Positions 32,562 to 41,121 of a DNA stretch of 64,000 bases are shown here, piece after piece. The translations under genes and the position numbers were made by a program. The stretch covers positions 124,001-188,000 of the forward strand of contig NZ_JAKVIJ010000002.1 of the NCBI RefSeq assembly GCF_022760965.1. Reading direction: 5' to 3'. This stretch comes from Simplicispira sedimenti. GTDB lineage: Bacteria; Pseudomonadota; Gammaproteobacteria; Burkholderiales; Burkholderiaceae_C. Position 1 is the stretch's first letter. Each line of letters begins with the position of its first letter. Below the pieces are notes generated by a model. That model was not told the origin of the DNA, did no database searches, and was given only the letters and a program-made list of their open reading frames with translations.

Positions 32562-32618
32562 GAAAAATTGGCATCAAGCGCTCGTCCATCAAGCGCTGGC
32601 AGCTATCAAAATAGAAGC
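32562..32618 (-). repeat. Dispersed ~55-bp repeat, copy 5, inverted
   Basis: In reverse orientation relative to the flanking genes: GAAAAATTGGCATCAAGCG, a central CAAGCGCTGGC and AGCTATCAAAATAGAAGC. It starts 3 bp after the sbp stop. Confidence 0.7.
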
Positions 32619-32844
32619 AAAGGAACCACCCTATCCACCTTGTGGATCGCAGGCAGTCCGTCGGAGCGTTCGTGCCTTGCCAGTCTTGCAGGATCCCGTG
32701 GGGTGGGGCATCACCGCGTGCCTGTGTGCTGCGGTCGGTGCGTGGTGGCGCGGTACGGATTCGCCGAATCTGCTACCGTGACGCGTGAATAGAAACGGCT
32801 GCACCGCTCGTCAATGTGGTGTGGTGCCTGGGAGCCCCAAAGAC

Positions 32845-33345
32845 ATGTCACGCAAACTACTCGCTGTTTACCCTGGAACCTTTGATCCCATCACCTTGGG
32901 GCATGAAGACCTGCTGCGCCGCACGGCCCGCCTGTTTGACGGCGTGATCGTCGCCGTGGCCATTGCACACCACAAGAAAACGCTGTTCAGCCTGGACGAG
33001 CGCATGGACATGGCGCGCGAGGCGCTGCGCGACTGCCCCCAGGTACAGGTCGAGCCCTTCGAGGGGCTGGTGACGGCCTTTGCCGCCGCGCGTGGGGCCT
33101 GTGCCATGGTGCGCGGCTTGCGCTCGGGCACCGACTTTGATTACGAGTTCCAGCTTGCAGGCATGAACCGCGCCCTCATGCCGCAGGTGGAGACGGTGTT
33201 CCTCACCCCTGACAGCCGCTACCAGTCCATCAGCAGCACGCTGGTGCGCGAGATTGCCACTTTGGGCGGCGACGTGGCGCAGTTCGTCTCGCCCGTGGTG
33301 CACGAGCGGCTGATGCAGAAGCTGGGTCGCGCAGCGCGGGCGTGA
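32845..33345 (+). CDS. coaD: Phosphopantetheine adenylyltransferase
   Basis: A 166-residue nucleotidyltransferase that joins ATP and 4'-phosphopantetheine to dephospho-CoA, the fourth step of CoA synthesis. Visible motifs: AVYPGTFDPITLGHEDLLRR (about 6-25, with the TxGH nucleotide-binding motif), VRGLRSGTDFDYE (about 89-101) and YQSISSTLVREIA (about 126-138). The ATG at 32845 matches the usual start. The 5' gap holds a short palindrome GATTCG-C-CGAATC (32758-32770). Related pathway genes panB and panC lie about 12 kb further on. Confidence 0.95.
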   Translation: MSRKLLAVYPGTFDPITLGHEDLLRRTARLFDGVIVAVAIAHHKKTLFSLDERMDMAREALRDCPQVQVEPFEGLVTAFAAARGACAMVRGLRSGTDFDYEFQLAGMNRALMPQVETVFLTPDSRYQSISSTLVREIATLGGDVAQFVSPVVHERLMQKLGRAARA

Positions 33346-33346
33346 T

Positions 33347-34426
33347 TCAACTGCTGCTGGCCTGCTGCACCGTGTCGTGCACAAAGCGCAGCTTGCACCA
33401 TGCCCCAGCCGACAGGGCAAAGGGGTAGGCGTCGGGCTGACCCAGGCTGCGGTTCAGGCTGTTGAGCAGCAGCGTCAGCGGCACCCATTGGCGCACCAGG
33501 GTGTCGAACGGTGGCGCGGGGTGGGCGAACGGGTTGGCGACTTGCTCGCGCACGATGCCGTGGGCGCCGGGCACCCGCAGGGCGGTGTCGTATGCGGAAG
33601 CGGTCTCCAGCAGATCGACCATGTGCAGGTAATGCGCCCAGGTCTCGGCCCAGTCTTCCCAGGGGTGAGCGGTGGCGTAGGCGCTGACATGCTGTTCTTG
33701 CCAGTCGGGTGGTGGGCCGTCTGCATAGTGGGCAGACAGCGCGGCGGCGTAGTCCCGGCGCTCGTCGCCAAACAGGGCGCGAAAGGCGTCCAGCCGGCCG
33801 CCTTGCTGCACCAGCCGTTCCCAGTAGAAGTGGCCTGATTCATGTCGCAGGTGGCCCAGCAGCGTGCGGTAGGGTTCGTGCAGGGCCAGGCGGCGGCGCG
33901 CGCGCTCCACATCGTCGGCCTCGGCCACGTTCAGCGTGATGGTGCCGCCCTGGTGCCCGGTGAGGATGGCTGGCCCGCCCGGTTGGTCGGCCAGCAGGGC
34001 GTAGCGGGGGCTGGCCTGCGCGGCGGCGTTGTCGGCCGTGCCTTGCAGGCCCAGGCGCGCCAGGGTGTAGAACAGTTGGCGCTTGGCTGCCTCGATGCGT
34101 GCCCAGTGCTGGCGCAGCAAGGGGTCGGTCAGCGCGGGCAGCATGTGCGTCTGGCGGCAGGCCAGGCACAGGTGGTGCGGGCTGTGGGCGGGCAGGGCGA
34201 AGTTGCAGCCGCCCCCGTCGTCGCGGTGCGTGCACAGGCGGTAGCGTGCCGCTCCGGGTGCAGGGCTGCGCTCCTGCCATAGCGCTGGGGCATTCCCTGG
34301 TGCGGGTTCGAGCGCGCGCAGGGCCATGGCTTCCGGCACAAAGGCCAGCGTGCTGCCGCAGCGCACGCAGTGCATGCTGTCAAAAAACACCAGGTGGCCG
34401 CAATGGCTGCATGGATAGACCTGCAT
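33347..34426 (-). CDS. Putative zinc-binding metallopeptidase (DUF2248 type)
   Basis: A 359-residue cytoplasmic protein. It begins with a zinc-ribbon pair, CSHCGHLVFFDSMHCVRCG (about residues 6-24), and a second cluster CTHRDDGGGCNFA (about 64-76) with CLACRQ. The peptidase-like motif HLRHESGHFYWERL (about 190-203) fits the HExxH-like H-E-x-x-H arrangement with a downstream WAETWAHYLHMVD. Family members often neighbour toxin or transglutaminase genes, but here the gene stands between coaD and a histidine kinase. Substrate unknown. Confidence 0.85.
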   Translation of the reverse strand: MQVYPCSHCGHLVFFDSMHCVRCGSTLAFVPEAMALRALEPAPGNAPALWQERSPAPGAARYRLCTHRDDGGGCNFALPAHSPHHLCLACRQTHMLPALTDPLLRQHWARIEAAKRQLFYTLARLGLQGTADNAAAQASPRYALLADQPGGPAILTGHQGGTITLNVAEADDVERARRRLALHEPYRTLLGHLRHESGHFYWERLVQQGGRLDAFRALFGDERRDYAAALSAHYADGPPPDWQEQHVSAYATAHPWEDWAETWAHYLHMVDLLETASAYDTALRVPGAHGIVREQVANPFAHPAPPFDTLVRQWVPLTLLLNSLNRSLGQPDAYPFALSAGAWCKLRFVHDTVQQASSS

Positions 34427-34435
34427 GGCGTGAGC

Positions 34436-35800
34436 TTACCCCGATGGCGGCAGCCAGGCGTGCACGGTCGTGCCCTGACCTGGCGTGGACTGCACCTGCC
34501 ACTGGCCGCCCAGGGCCTCTATGCGCTGGCGCATGCCGGCCAGGCCATGGCCGCCATGGCCCAGGGTGGCGGGCTCAAAGCCGATGCCATCGTCGTGCAC
34601 CGTGACCACGACCTGCGCCCCCTGGGGCTGCACGCGCACGTGGACCTGGCGCGCCTGGGCGTATTTGCCGATGTTGGTGAGCGACTCCTGCACCAGGCGG
34701 TACACGGCCAGTTGTGCGGCGTCGTTCAGGCGCACCTCGTCCACATGGGCCTGCACGGACAGGCCAGCGCGTTCCGAAAACTCGCGCGCCAGAATCTCCA
34801 GCGCTGTGGCCAGCCCCAGGTTGGCCAGCGCCGAGGGCCGCAGGTCTTCAATGATGCGGCGCTTGAGCGCAATCACCTGGTTGAGCGTGGCGCCCAGGTG
34901 TTGCAGGCGCTCCTGCACCTCAGGGCCGCTGGTGCCGATGCGGGATTTGAGGCGCGCCAGATCCAGCTTGGCGGCGGTGAGCAGGGCGCCGAGTTCGTCG
35001 TGCAGCTCGCGTGCCAGGTGGCCGCGTTCGTCCTCGCGCACCTGCTGCAGGTGGTTGGCCAGCGCGCTGAGCGATGCGGTGCGCGCGCGCACCAGGGCCT
35101 CCAGGCGTTCGCGCTCGCTCTCCAGGGCTTGTTGTTCGCGGGCCGTGGCCTGTTGCAGGGCCTGGGTCTGGCGCAGGTAGCGGTAGAACGCCAGCAGGCC
35201 TACAGCAGTGGCCAGCGCGATGCCCAGGCGCGAGCCCCACAATGCGCGTTCGATCTCGGCCTGCCCACGTGCCACCTGTGCGTTGCTGCTGTCAATCAGG
35301 GCGCGTGCATGCAGGCGGATCGCATCCATGTGTTGTTTGCCCACGTCGGTGGAGAGCACGAACTGCCAGGCGTCCTGCCGCTCCTTGCGGCGCAGGTCCA
35401 GGCTCAGCGCCATTTCCGAAAGCTTGGTGGTGATGGTGCGGGCGAGTGCCTCGTAGTGCTGTCTGTCCTCGGGGGTGTCGGCCACCAGGCTTCGCAGTTG
35501 TTCCAGGTCGTCCTGCAGCGTGGCGATCCCGGCCTTGTAGGGGTCGAGATAGCGCTCATCGCCCGTGAGCAGGTAGCCGCGCAGGCCGGTTTCGGCGTCG
35601 AGCATGTCCTGCAACAGCCGGTTGACGCTGGAGTGTGTGGCCTGGCTGTGCGCCAGTTGCTGCAAAGCCTGGTGTGAGCGCTGGTAGCCCGCCTCGTTGA
35701 TGCCCACCAGTGCCAGTGCCGCGAGCACCGCCAGGGGCAGCACCACGGCAAGGCGTTGCAGGGCATGGGGCCATCGCAGGGGGCGGTGTGGACGAAGCAT
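34436..35800 (-). CDS. Histidine kinase with CHASE3 sensor domain (NarX/UhpB class)
   Basis: A 454-residue membrane sensor kinase. An N-terminal helix (about 17-35), a periplasmic CHASE3-like domain (about 36-180, with DMLDAETGLRGYLLTGDERYLDPY), a second helix (about 190-207) and a HisKA_3 dimerisation domain with phospho-acceptor H267 in LARELHDELGALL. The ATPase domain has VQESLTNIGKYAQA (N box), DDGIGFE and GHGLAGMRQRIEALGG. It is divergent from the NarL-type regulator gene 68 bp away, its probable partner. The signal is unknown. Confidence 0.93.
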   Translation of the reverse strand: MLRPHRPLRWPHALQRLAVVLPLAVLAALALVGINEAGYQRSHQALQQLAHSQATHSSVNRLLQDMLDAETGLRGYLLTGDERYLDPYKAGIATLQDDLEQLRSLVADTPEDRQHYEALARTITTKLSEMALSLDLRRKERQDAWQFVLSTDVGKQHMDAIRLHARALIDSSNAQVARGQAEIERALWGSRLGIALATAVGLLAFYRYLRQTQALQQATAREQQALESERERLEALVRARTASLSALANHLQQVREDERGHLARELHDELGALLTAAKLDLARLKSRIGTSGPEVQERLQHLGATLNQVIALKRRIIEDLRPSALANLGLATALEILAREFSERAGLSVQAHVDEVRLNDAAQLAVYRLVQESLTNIGKYAQARQVHVRVQPQGAQVVVTVHDDGIGFEPATLGHGGHGLAGMRQRIEALGGQWQVQSTPGQGTTVHAWLPPSG

Positions 35801-35868
35801 GCAAATCAGGATAATGGGTCGAACGCCGCCGCCGCCGTGGCTGGCGGCGCGCAGGGAGAGCCGATTCG

Positions 35869-36501
35869 ATGATCAATGTAGGTATCGTGGACGACCATGC
35901 GATTGTGCGCTCGGGGCTGCGCCAGTTTCTGTCCGAGCATGTGGACCTGCGCGTGGTGGGCGAGGCCGCCAACGGACGCGAGGCCATCGACCTGGTGCAC
36001 CAGCAGGACATTCAGGTGCTGGTCATGGACCTGGCCATGCCGGGGCGCAGCGGCATCGACGTGCTGGCGCAGTTGCGCGCCAAGGCACCGCACATGGGCA
36101 TTCTGGTGCTCAGCGGCTACCCCGAGGAACACTACGCCATCAGCCTGATCCGCCAGGGTGCCAGCGGCTACCTCAACAAGGAATGCGAGCCCGAAACAAT
36201 TGTCGAGGCCATCCGCACCATTGCGCAGGGGCGCCGCTACGTCACACCCGCAGTCGCCGACCTGTTGGCCCAGCAGTTGCACCGCAAGGAGGACGCGCCG
36301 GTGCACGAGCAGTTGTCCGAGCGTGAATTCCAGGTGTTCCTGAAGCTCGCACGCGGCGAAACGGCCGGGGACATCGCCCAGGCGCTGTCGCTGAGCGTCA
36401 AGACGGTGAGCACCTACCGCACGCGCCTGCTCGAAAAAATGGGCCTGTCCACCAACAGCGACCTGACGTACTACGCGCTCAAGAACCGTCTGATCGATTG
36501 A
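35869..36501 (+). CDS. NarL/FixJ family response regulator
   Basis: A 210-residue two-domain regulator. The receiver has DDH (8-10), phospho-acceptor D54 in LVMDLAMPG, and the Lys in LNKE (about residue 103). The C-terminal LuxR-type helix-turn-helix shows LSEREFQVFLKLARGETAGDIAQ and SLSVKTVSTYRTRLLEKMGL (about 148-192). Close to the divergent histidine kinase; the two very likely form one two-component system. Target genes not determinable here. Confidence 0.93.
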   Translation: MINVGIVDDHAIVRSGLRQFLSEHVDLRVVGEAANGREAIDLVHQQDIQVLVMDLAMPGRSGIDVLAQLRAKAPHMGILVLSGYPEEHYAISLIRQGASGYLNKECEPETIVEAIRTIAQGRRYVTPAVADLLAQQLHRKEDAPVHEQLSEREFQVFLKLARGETAGDIAQALSLSVKTVSTYRTRLLEKMGLSTNSDLTYYALKNRLID

Positions 36502-36511
36502 AGTGATGTAA

Positions 36512-36636
36512 CACCCCCCTGAGGTGCTGCGCACCTTCCCCCCGCTTTCGCAGCGCAGCGCGCCGCGGGCAGGGGAACGCTCCCTGCGCGGCGGGGCGGC
36601 CCTTGCGCGGGAGCCCTGGCTTGGGGCGCGTCGGTT
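36512..36636 (+). repeat. GC-rich dispersed repeat, copy c
   Basis: ACCCCCCTGAGGTGCTGCGC, then the hairpin-like CGCAGCGCAGCGCGCCGCG, then GGCGGGGCGGCCCTTGCGCG and the tail GGGGCGCGTCGGTTTCA. It fills the gap between two convergent genes up to the stop of the receiver gene and may act as a bidirectional terminator. Confidence 0.7.
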
Positions 36637-37050
36637 TCATCCGCTGTGGGTGCCGCGTTCGTGCAATGGATCACTGAGATGCGCCGCCAGTTCGCGGCAG
36701 TAGTCCACCAGCGCCTCGATATCGCCCGACTTGTCGAACACCGCGTCCACGCCCAGTTGGGCACAGCGCCGGCGCACGTCGGGCGTGGCGTAGTTGCTGA
36801 GCACCACCGCGCGCTGCCCTGGTTGGCGGCGCCGGCAGGCCGCCAGTACACCCAGGCCTGTGCCCTGGCGCAGGAACACATCCACGATGACCAGGTCCCA
36901 GTTCTGCGTGTGGGCGTCCAGCCATTGGCAGGCGGTGGCTTCGCTGTCGGCCATGCCCACGGGCTCCACGGCGGCCAGCTCTTGCAGCGTGCCGATCAGG
37001 TTCTCGCGGATGGTGGGGTTGTCTTCGACGAAGAAGGTGCGGAGCTTCAC
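36637..37050 (-). CDS. Stand-alone response regulator receiver protein
   Basis: A 137-residue single receiver domain without an output domain. It keeps the acidic pair ED (9-10), phospho-acceptor D57 (VIVDVFL) and a Lys in VFDKSGD (about 107). Single-domain regulators act in phosphorelays or by protein contacts. It is convergent with the NarL-type regulator gene across a repeat and could share the adjacent histidine kinase; this is inference from position only. Confidence 0.88.
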   Translation of the reverse strand: MKLRTFFVEDNPTIRENLIGTLQELAAVEPVGMADSEATACQWLDAHTQNWDLVIVDVFLRQGTGLGVLAACRRRQPGQRAVVLSNYATPDVRRRCAQLGVDAVFDKSGDIEALVDYCRELAAHLSDPLHERGTHSG

Positions 37051-37140
37051 AGCGGCCTTTCGGGATGTGGCGAGCCCACTCTATCGTGACGGGCGGCCGC
37101 GGGCTGCCAGCGCAGGCAAGCGCTGCGCGTAGGCGCATTC

Positions 37141-37908
37141 CTACTGGGCTGGCGGGATGTGGGCTGTGCCGCACACCGGGCAGGCCGGATTGCGGGCAGT
37201 GCGCAGGCTGCTCCATTCCATGCTCCGGCCGTCCAGCATCAGCAATCGCCCGGCCAGAGAGGTGCCCACGCCCGCCACGAGCTTGAGCGCCTCGGTGGCC
37301 TGCAGGGCCCCCACCACGCCCACCAGCGGAGCAAACACGCCCATGGTGGAGCAGGCCACTTCCTCGAACTGCGCCGCCGGGTCGAACAGGCAGGCGTAGC
37401 AGGGGGTGCCGGGCTCGCGCGGGTCGATGACGGTGATCTGCGCATCGAAGCGGATGACCGCTCCCGCCACCAGCGGCTTGCCCAGGCGCACGCAGGCGGC
37501 ATTGACCGCCTGGCGCGTGGCGTAGTTGTCCGAGCAGTCGAGCACCACCGTGGCCTCCTGCACCAGCGTGTGCAGGCGCAGGGCGTCCACGCGCTCCTGC
37601 AGCGCGGTCACCTGCACGTCGGGGTTGATGGCCTGCACCGCCTGTGCAGCCGATGCCACCTTGGGCTGGCCCACGCGCTGTGTGGTGTGGGCGATCTGGC
37701 GCTGCAGGTTGGTCAGGTCCACCACGTCGTGGTCCACCAGCGTGATCCGGCCCACGCCCGCCGAGCCCAGGTACAGCGCTACTGGGGAACCCAGGCCGCC
37801 AGCGCCAATGACCAGTGCGTGCGCCGCCAGAATGCGCTCCTGTCCCTCGATGCCGACCTCATCGAGCAGGATGTGGCGGGAATAGCGCAGGAGCTGGTCG
37901 TCGGTCAT
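37141..37908 (-). CDS. moeB: MoeB/ThiF family sulfur-carrier adenylyltransferase
   Basis: A 255-residue E1-like enzyme that adenylates the C-terminal glycine of MoaD or ThiS in molybdopterin or thiamine synthesis. Features: YSRHILLDEVGIEGQ at the N-terminus, ATP-binding GAGGLGSPVALYLGSAGVG (about 36-54), DHDVVDLTNLQRQ (about 58-70), the zinc Cys pairs CYAC (about 177-180) and CPVC (about 244-247), with catalytic Cys in the VACSTMGVF segment. No MoaD, ThiS or C-terminal rhodanese domain is nearby. It lies downstream of ctpA, separated by a terminator. Confidence 0.9.
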   Translation of the reverse strand: MTDDQLLRYSRHILLDEVGIEGQERILAAHALVIGAGGLGSPVALYLGSAGVGRITLVDHDVVDLTNLQRQIAHTTQRVGQPKVASAAQAVQAINPDVQVTALQERVDALRLHTLVQEATVVLDCSDNYATRQAVNAACVRLGKPLVAGAVIRFDAQITVIDPREPGTPCYACLFDPAAQFEEVACSTMGVFAPLVGVVGALQATEALKLVAGVGTSLAGRLLMLDGRSMEWSSLRTARNPACPVCGTAHIPPAQ

Positions 37909-37924
37909 GGGTGGGCGGGGCAGT

Positions 37925-37950
37925 AAAAAGGGCCGGTGTGCAACCGGCCC
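37925..37950 (-). terminator. Rho-independent terminator after ctpA
   Basis: On the minus strand GGGCCGGT pairs with ACCGGCCC around TGCAC and is followed by TTTTT. It lies 24 bp after the ctpA stop and 17 bp before the moeB start, so moeB is partly or wholly uncoupled from ctpA. Confidence 0.85.
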
Positions 37951-37973
37951 CGGTGGGCGAAGGCGGCAGCGGC

Positions 37974-39410
37974 TTACTGCTCCTTCTTTTCTTCCTTGCG
38001 CTCGGTCTGGGTCTTGCTCACCAGCACGGGCTTGCCGCGCAACTGGTTCAGGGCCTGGGCGAGCTGGAAGTCCTTGTCGGTGCCGAACTCGGGGAGCTTG
38101 CGCTCGGACACGGGTTTCTTGGCCTCCTCTTCCAGGCGCTTGCGGGCTTCCTCGCGGGCCTTTTCGCGTTCGGGGTCGGGCTTTTCCTCGCCCTGGCCGT
38201 TGCCCAGGTGTTTTTCCAGGTCGGCCTCGCGCATGCGCAGGGCGGCAAAGGGGCTGCCCTCGGCGGTCTCGTCCACCATCACGTCGGGGACGATGCCGCG
38301 CGCCTGGATGGATTTGCCGCTGGGTGTGTAGTAGCGCGCCGTGGTCAGCTTGATTCCGGTGTCCGGCCCCAGGGGGCGCACGGTCTGCACCGAACCCTTG
38401 CCAAAGGTCTGGCTGCCCATGATGGTGGCGCGCTTGTGGTCCTGCAGGGCACCGGCCACGATCTCGCTGGCCGAGGCAGAGCCTTCGTTGACCAGCACCA
38501 CCAGCGGCACCTTCTTGATGGCCGCAGGCAGGCGTTTGAGCGGGTCGCTGCTGCCACGGCGGGCGTAGAAGTCGGGCGATGCCTTGAACGTGGCCTTGCT
38601 CTCCGCAAGCTGCCCGTTGGTGGTGACCACCACCACGTCCGCAGGCAGGAAGGCCGCAGAAATGGCCACGGCGGCGTCCAGCAGGCCGCCGGGGTCGTTG
38701 CGCAGGTCCAGCACCAGGCCCTTGAGCTGCGGGTCCTGCTTGTACAGTTCCTCGACCTTGCGCACGAAGTCGTCCACCGTGCGTTCCTGGAACTGCGACA
38801 GACGAATCCAGCCGTAGCCAGGCTCGACCATCTTGCCCTTGACGGACTGTGTCTTGATCTCTTCGCGCGTGATCGTGACGGCAAAGGTACGGTTCTCTTC
38901 CCTGCGGAAGATGGTGAGCGTGACCTTGGTGTCGGGCTGGCCACGCATGCGCTTGACGGCCTCGTTCAGACTCAGCCCGCGGACGGCGGTTTCGTCGATC
39001 TTGGTGATCAGGTCGTTGGTCTTGAGCCCGGCGCGGAAGGCTGGCGAGCCCTCGATGGGCGAGACCACCTTGATCAATCCGTCTTCCTGCGTGATCTCGA
39101 TGCCCACGCCGACGAACTTGCCCGTGGTGCCTTCACGGAATTCGGAGAAGGACTTCTTGTCGAAATACTGCGAGTGCGGATCGAGGCTGGCGACCATGCC
39201 CGAAATGGCATCGGTGATGAGCTTCTTGTCGTCCACCGGCTCCACATAGTCGGTCTTGACGAGGCCGAACACGGCGGCAAGTTGCTGGATTTCCTCCAGC
39301 GGCAAGGGTGCCATGCTGCCGCGTGCCATGGTTTGCAGCGACACCGTGGTCAGCGCGCCCGCGAGCGCGCCGACCGATACCCACCCTGCGATTTTCAGTT
39401 TCTGGCCCAT
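37974..39410 (-). CDS. ctpA: C-terminal processing peptidase (S41 family)
   Basis: A 478-residue periplasmic serine protease anchored or exported by an N-terminal helix (about 6-24). It has a PDZ domain (about 97-185, with FVGVGIEITQEDGLIKVVSPIEGSPAF) and the catalytic Ser-Lys dyad: S313 in NEGSASASEI and K338 in QTFGKGS, 25 residues apart as in Prc. The Lys- and Glu-rich C-terminus (from about 410) is a charged tail typical of betaproteobacterial CtpA. It cleaves protein C-termini in the envelope. Upstream on the same strand, gpmA is 105 bp away. Confidence 0.94.
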   Translation of the reverse strand: MGQKLKIAGWVSVGALAGALTTVSLQTMARGSMAPLPLEEIQQLAAVFGLVKTDYVEPVDDKKLITDAISGMVASLDPHSQYFDKKSFSEFREGTTGKFVGVGIEITQEDGLIKVVSPIEGSPAFRAGLKTNDLITKIDETAVRGLSLNEAVKRMRGQPDTKVTLTIFRREENRTFAVTITREEIKTQSVKGKMVEPGYGWIRLSQFQERTVDDFVRKVEELYKQDPQLKGLVLDLRNDPGGLLDAAVAISAAFLPADVVVVTTNGQLAESKATFKASPDFYARRGSSDPLKRLPAAIKKVPLVVLVNEGSASASEIVAGALQDHKRATIMGSQTFGKGSVQTVRPLGPDTGIKLTTARYYTPSGKSIQARGIVPDVMVDETAEGSPFAALRMREADLEKHLGNGQGEEKPDPEREKAREEARKRLEEEAKKPVSERKLPEFGTDKDFQLAQALNQLRGKPVLVSKTQTERKEEKKEQ

Positions 39411-39515
39411 ACGTTTACCTCTGACCGGGTCAATATACACCTTGGAAGGGCCCAACCCGCGCCGGTTCCCGCGCGGGCGCTCACATTTTGCAGCGCTTGT
39501 CTTTTTTCGGTGGAC

Positions 39516-40259
39516 TCAGGCCTTGCCTTGGGTGGCAACCGCTGCCGCAGCCTTGGCGGCGGCCTCTGCATCGCCAAGATAGTAGTGGCGGATGGGGCGC
39601 AGGTCCGTGTCCAGTTCGTACACCAGAGGAATTCCGTTGGGTATGTTCAGGCCGACGATGTCCTGGTCGGAGATGCCGTCCAGGTACTTGACCAGTGCGC
39701 GGATGGAGTTGCCGTGCGCCGCCACCAGCACGCGCTGACCGGAGCGGATGCTGGGGGCCATGGTCTCGTTCCAGAAGGGCAGGACGCGGGCCACGGTGTC
39801 CTGGAGGCACTCGGTCAGCGGCACCTGGGAGGCGTCCAGGTTGGCGTAGCGGCGGTCGTTGCGCTCGCTGCGCGGGTCCTGCGGCTCCAGCGCGGGTGGG
39901 GGGGTGTCGTAACTGCGGCGCCAGACCAGCACCTGCTCGTCGCCGTACTGTTTGGCCATGTCGGTCTTGTTCAGGCCCTGCAGCGCACCGTAGTGGCGCT
40001 CGTTCAGGCGCCAGCTTTTCTGCACGGGCAGCCAGGTGCGGTCCATCTCGTCCAGGCAGTACCACAGGGTGTGGATGGCGCGCTTGAGCACGCTGGTGTA
40101 GCACAGGTCAAAGTCATAGCCTTCGGCCTTGAGCAGCTTGCCTGCCGACATGGCCTGGGACACCCCGGTGGGGGTCAGGTCCACATCGGTCCAGCCGGTG
40201 AAGCGGTTTTCCAGGTTCCAGGTGGATTCGCCGTGGCGGATCAGAACGAGTTTGTGCAT
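39516..40259 (-). CDS. gpmA: 2,3-bisphosphoglycerate-dependent phosphoglycerate mutase
   Basis: A 247-residue glycolytic enzyme interconverting 3- and 2-phosphoglycerate. The phosphohistidine motif is LIRHGESTWNLENRFTGW (about 6-23; H11 and the nearby Gly). Other conserved parts are ERHYGALQGLNKTDMAKQYG (about 89-108) and LVAAHGNSIRALVKYLDG (about 178-195). It is divergent from the rhodanese gene, and ctpA follows it on the same strand. Confidence 0.96.
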   Translation of the reverse strand: MHKLVLIRHGESTWNLENRFTGWTDVDLTPTGVSQAMSAGKLLKAEGYDFDLCYTSVLKRAIHTLWYCLDEMDRTWLPVQKSWRLNERHYGALQGLNKTDMAKQYGDEQVLVWRRSYDTPPPALEPQDPRSERNDRRYANLDASQVPLTECLQDTVARVLPFWNETMAPSIRSGQRVLVAAHGNSIRALVKYLDGISDQDIVGLNIPNGIPLVYELDTDLRPIRHYYLGDAEAAAKAAAAVATQGKA

Positions 40260-40330
40260 GGTGTCCCTTGGGCAAGCAGGTCGAAACCCGGCATTTTAGA
40301 ATTGCGGCATCTGACACCCCAAGGAATATC

Positions 40331-40738
40331 GTGAATTTCATTGTCGAGAACTGGTATCTGTTCGTGCTGGCCTTCGTTTCGGGAGGGATGCTGTTCCTGC
40401 CCATGCTCAAGTCGGGCGCGAACGGGCTGACTCCCTCGGCCGCCGTGCTGCTGGTCAATCGCGAGAAGGCGGTGCTCATCGACGTGTGTGGTGCCGACGA
40501 ATACGCCGAAGGCCACGTGGGCGGCGCCAAGAACGTGCCGGTGAATGAAATCGATGAGCGCCTGCCCACGGTGGTCAAGAACAAGGCACTGCCGCTGGTC
40601 ATGGTGTGCTCCAGTGGTGCGCGTGCCACACGCGCGGCCATCATGGCCCGGCGCCTGGGCTACGAGAACGTGCAGGTGCTCGCCGGTGGCACCAAGGCCT
40701 GGCGTGAAGCGGGCCTGCCGATCGAGAAAAAAGCCTGA
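40331..40738 (+). CDS. Membrane-anchored rhodanese-like protein
   Basis: A 135-residue protein with one N-terminal helix (about 8-27) and a rhodanese domain. The active-site loop is CSSGARA with C93, so sulfur transfer is possible; a conserved DVCGADEYAEGHVGGAKNVPV (about 51-71) precedes it. The start is GTG at 40331, since no in-frame ATG fits and a GGAATAT lies upstream. It is the first of a run rhodanese-grxC-secB-gpsA, an order known from many betaproteobacteria. Confidence 0.9.
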   Translation: MNFIVENWYLFVLAFVSGGMLFLPMLKSGANGLTPSAAVLLVNREKAVLIDVCGADEYAEGHVGGAKNVPVNEIDERLPTVVKNKALPLVMVCSSGARATRAAIMARRLGYENVQVLAGGTKAWREAGLPIEKKA

Positions 40739-40765
40739 TTGCCCACTGCCGCCGAGGAAAACGCC

Positions 40766-41026
40766 ATGCAAGCCGTCAAGATGTACACCACCGCCGTTTG
40801 CCCCTACTGCGTGCGTGCCAAGCAACTGCTCAAGGCACGCGGGGTCGAGCACATCGAAGAGATCCGCATCGACACCAACCCGCAGGAGCGCGAGCGCATG
40901 ATGGAAACCACTGGCCGACGCACCGTGCCGCAGATCTTCATCGGCGACACCCATGTCGGTGGTTGCGACGACCTGATGGCCCTGGACGCCCGCGGCGGTC
41001 TGCTGCCCCTGCTGGGCGCTGCATAA
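40766..41026 (+). CDS. grxC: Glutaredoxin 3
   Basis: An 86-residue thiol oxidoreductase with the dithiol active site CPYC (C12 and C15), TVPQIFIGDTHVGGCDDLMAL (about 53-73) containing the cis-Pro and glutathione-binding GG. It reduces disulfides and mixed glutathione disulfides in the cytoplasm. It starts 27 bp after the rhodanese stop with GAGGAAAACGCC as ribosome-binding region. Confidence 0.94.
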   Translation: MQAVKMYTTAVCPYCVRAKQLLKARGVEHIEEIRIDTNPQERERMMETTGRRTVPQIFIGDTHVGGCDDLMALDARGGLLPLLGAA

Positions 41027-41078
41027 TCCCGTGTTTCGCGCCCGCAGCGGGAAGGTATCCTGCAGCGGGTCTTTTTGT

Positions 41079-41099
41079 GGCCCGGCGCTGTGCCGGGCC
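41079..41099 (+). terminator. Hairpin between grxC and secB
   Basis: GGCCCGGC pairs with GCCGGGCC around GCTGT. A weaker CCCGC/GCGGG stem with TCTTTTT (41041-41076) lies just before. Either may terminate grxC transcription, or the first hairpin may stabilise the secB message. Confidence 0.45.
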
Positions 41100-41121
41100 T
41101 GGTTTGAGCTGAAAGCATCCC

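Noticed and set aside
32758..32770. Palindrome GATTCG-C-CGAATC upstream of coaD as an operator
   Set aside because: Short, a single occurrence, and no known regulator matches; mentioned only in the coaD entry.
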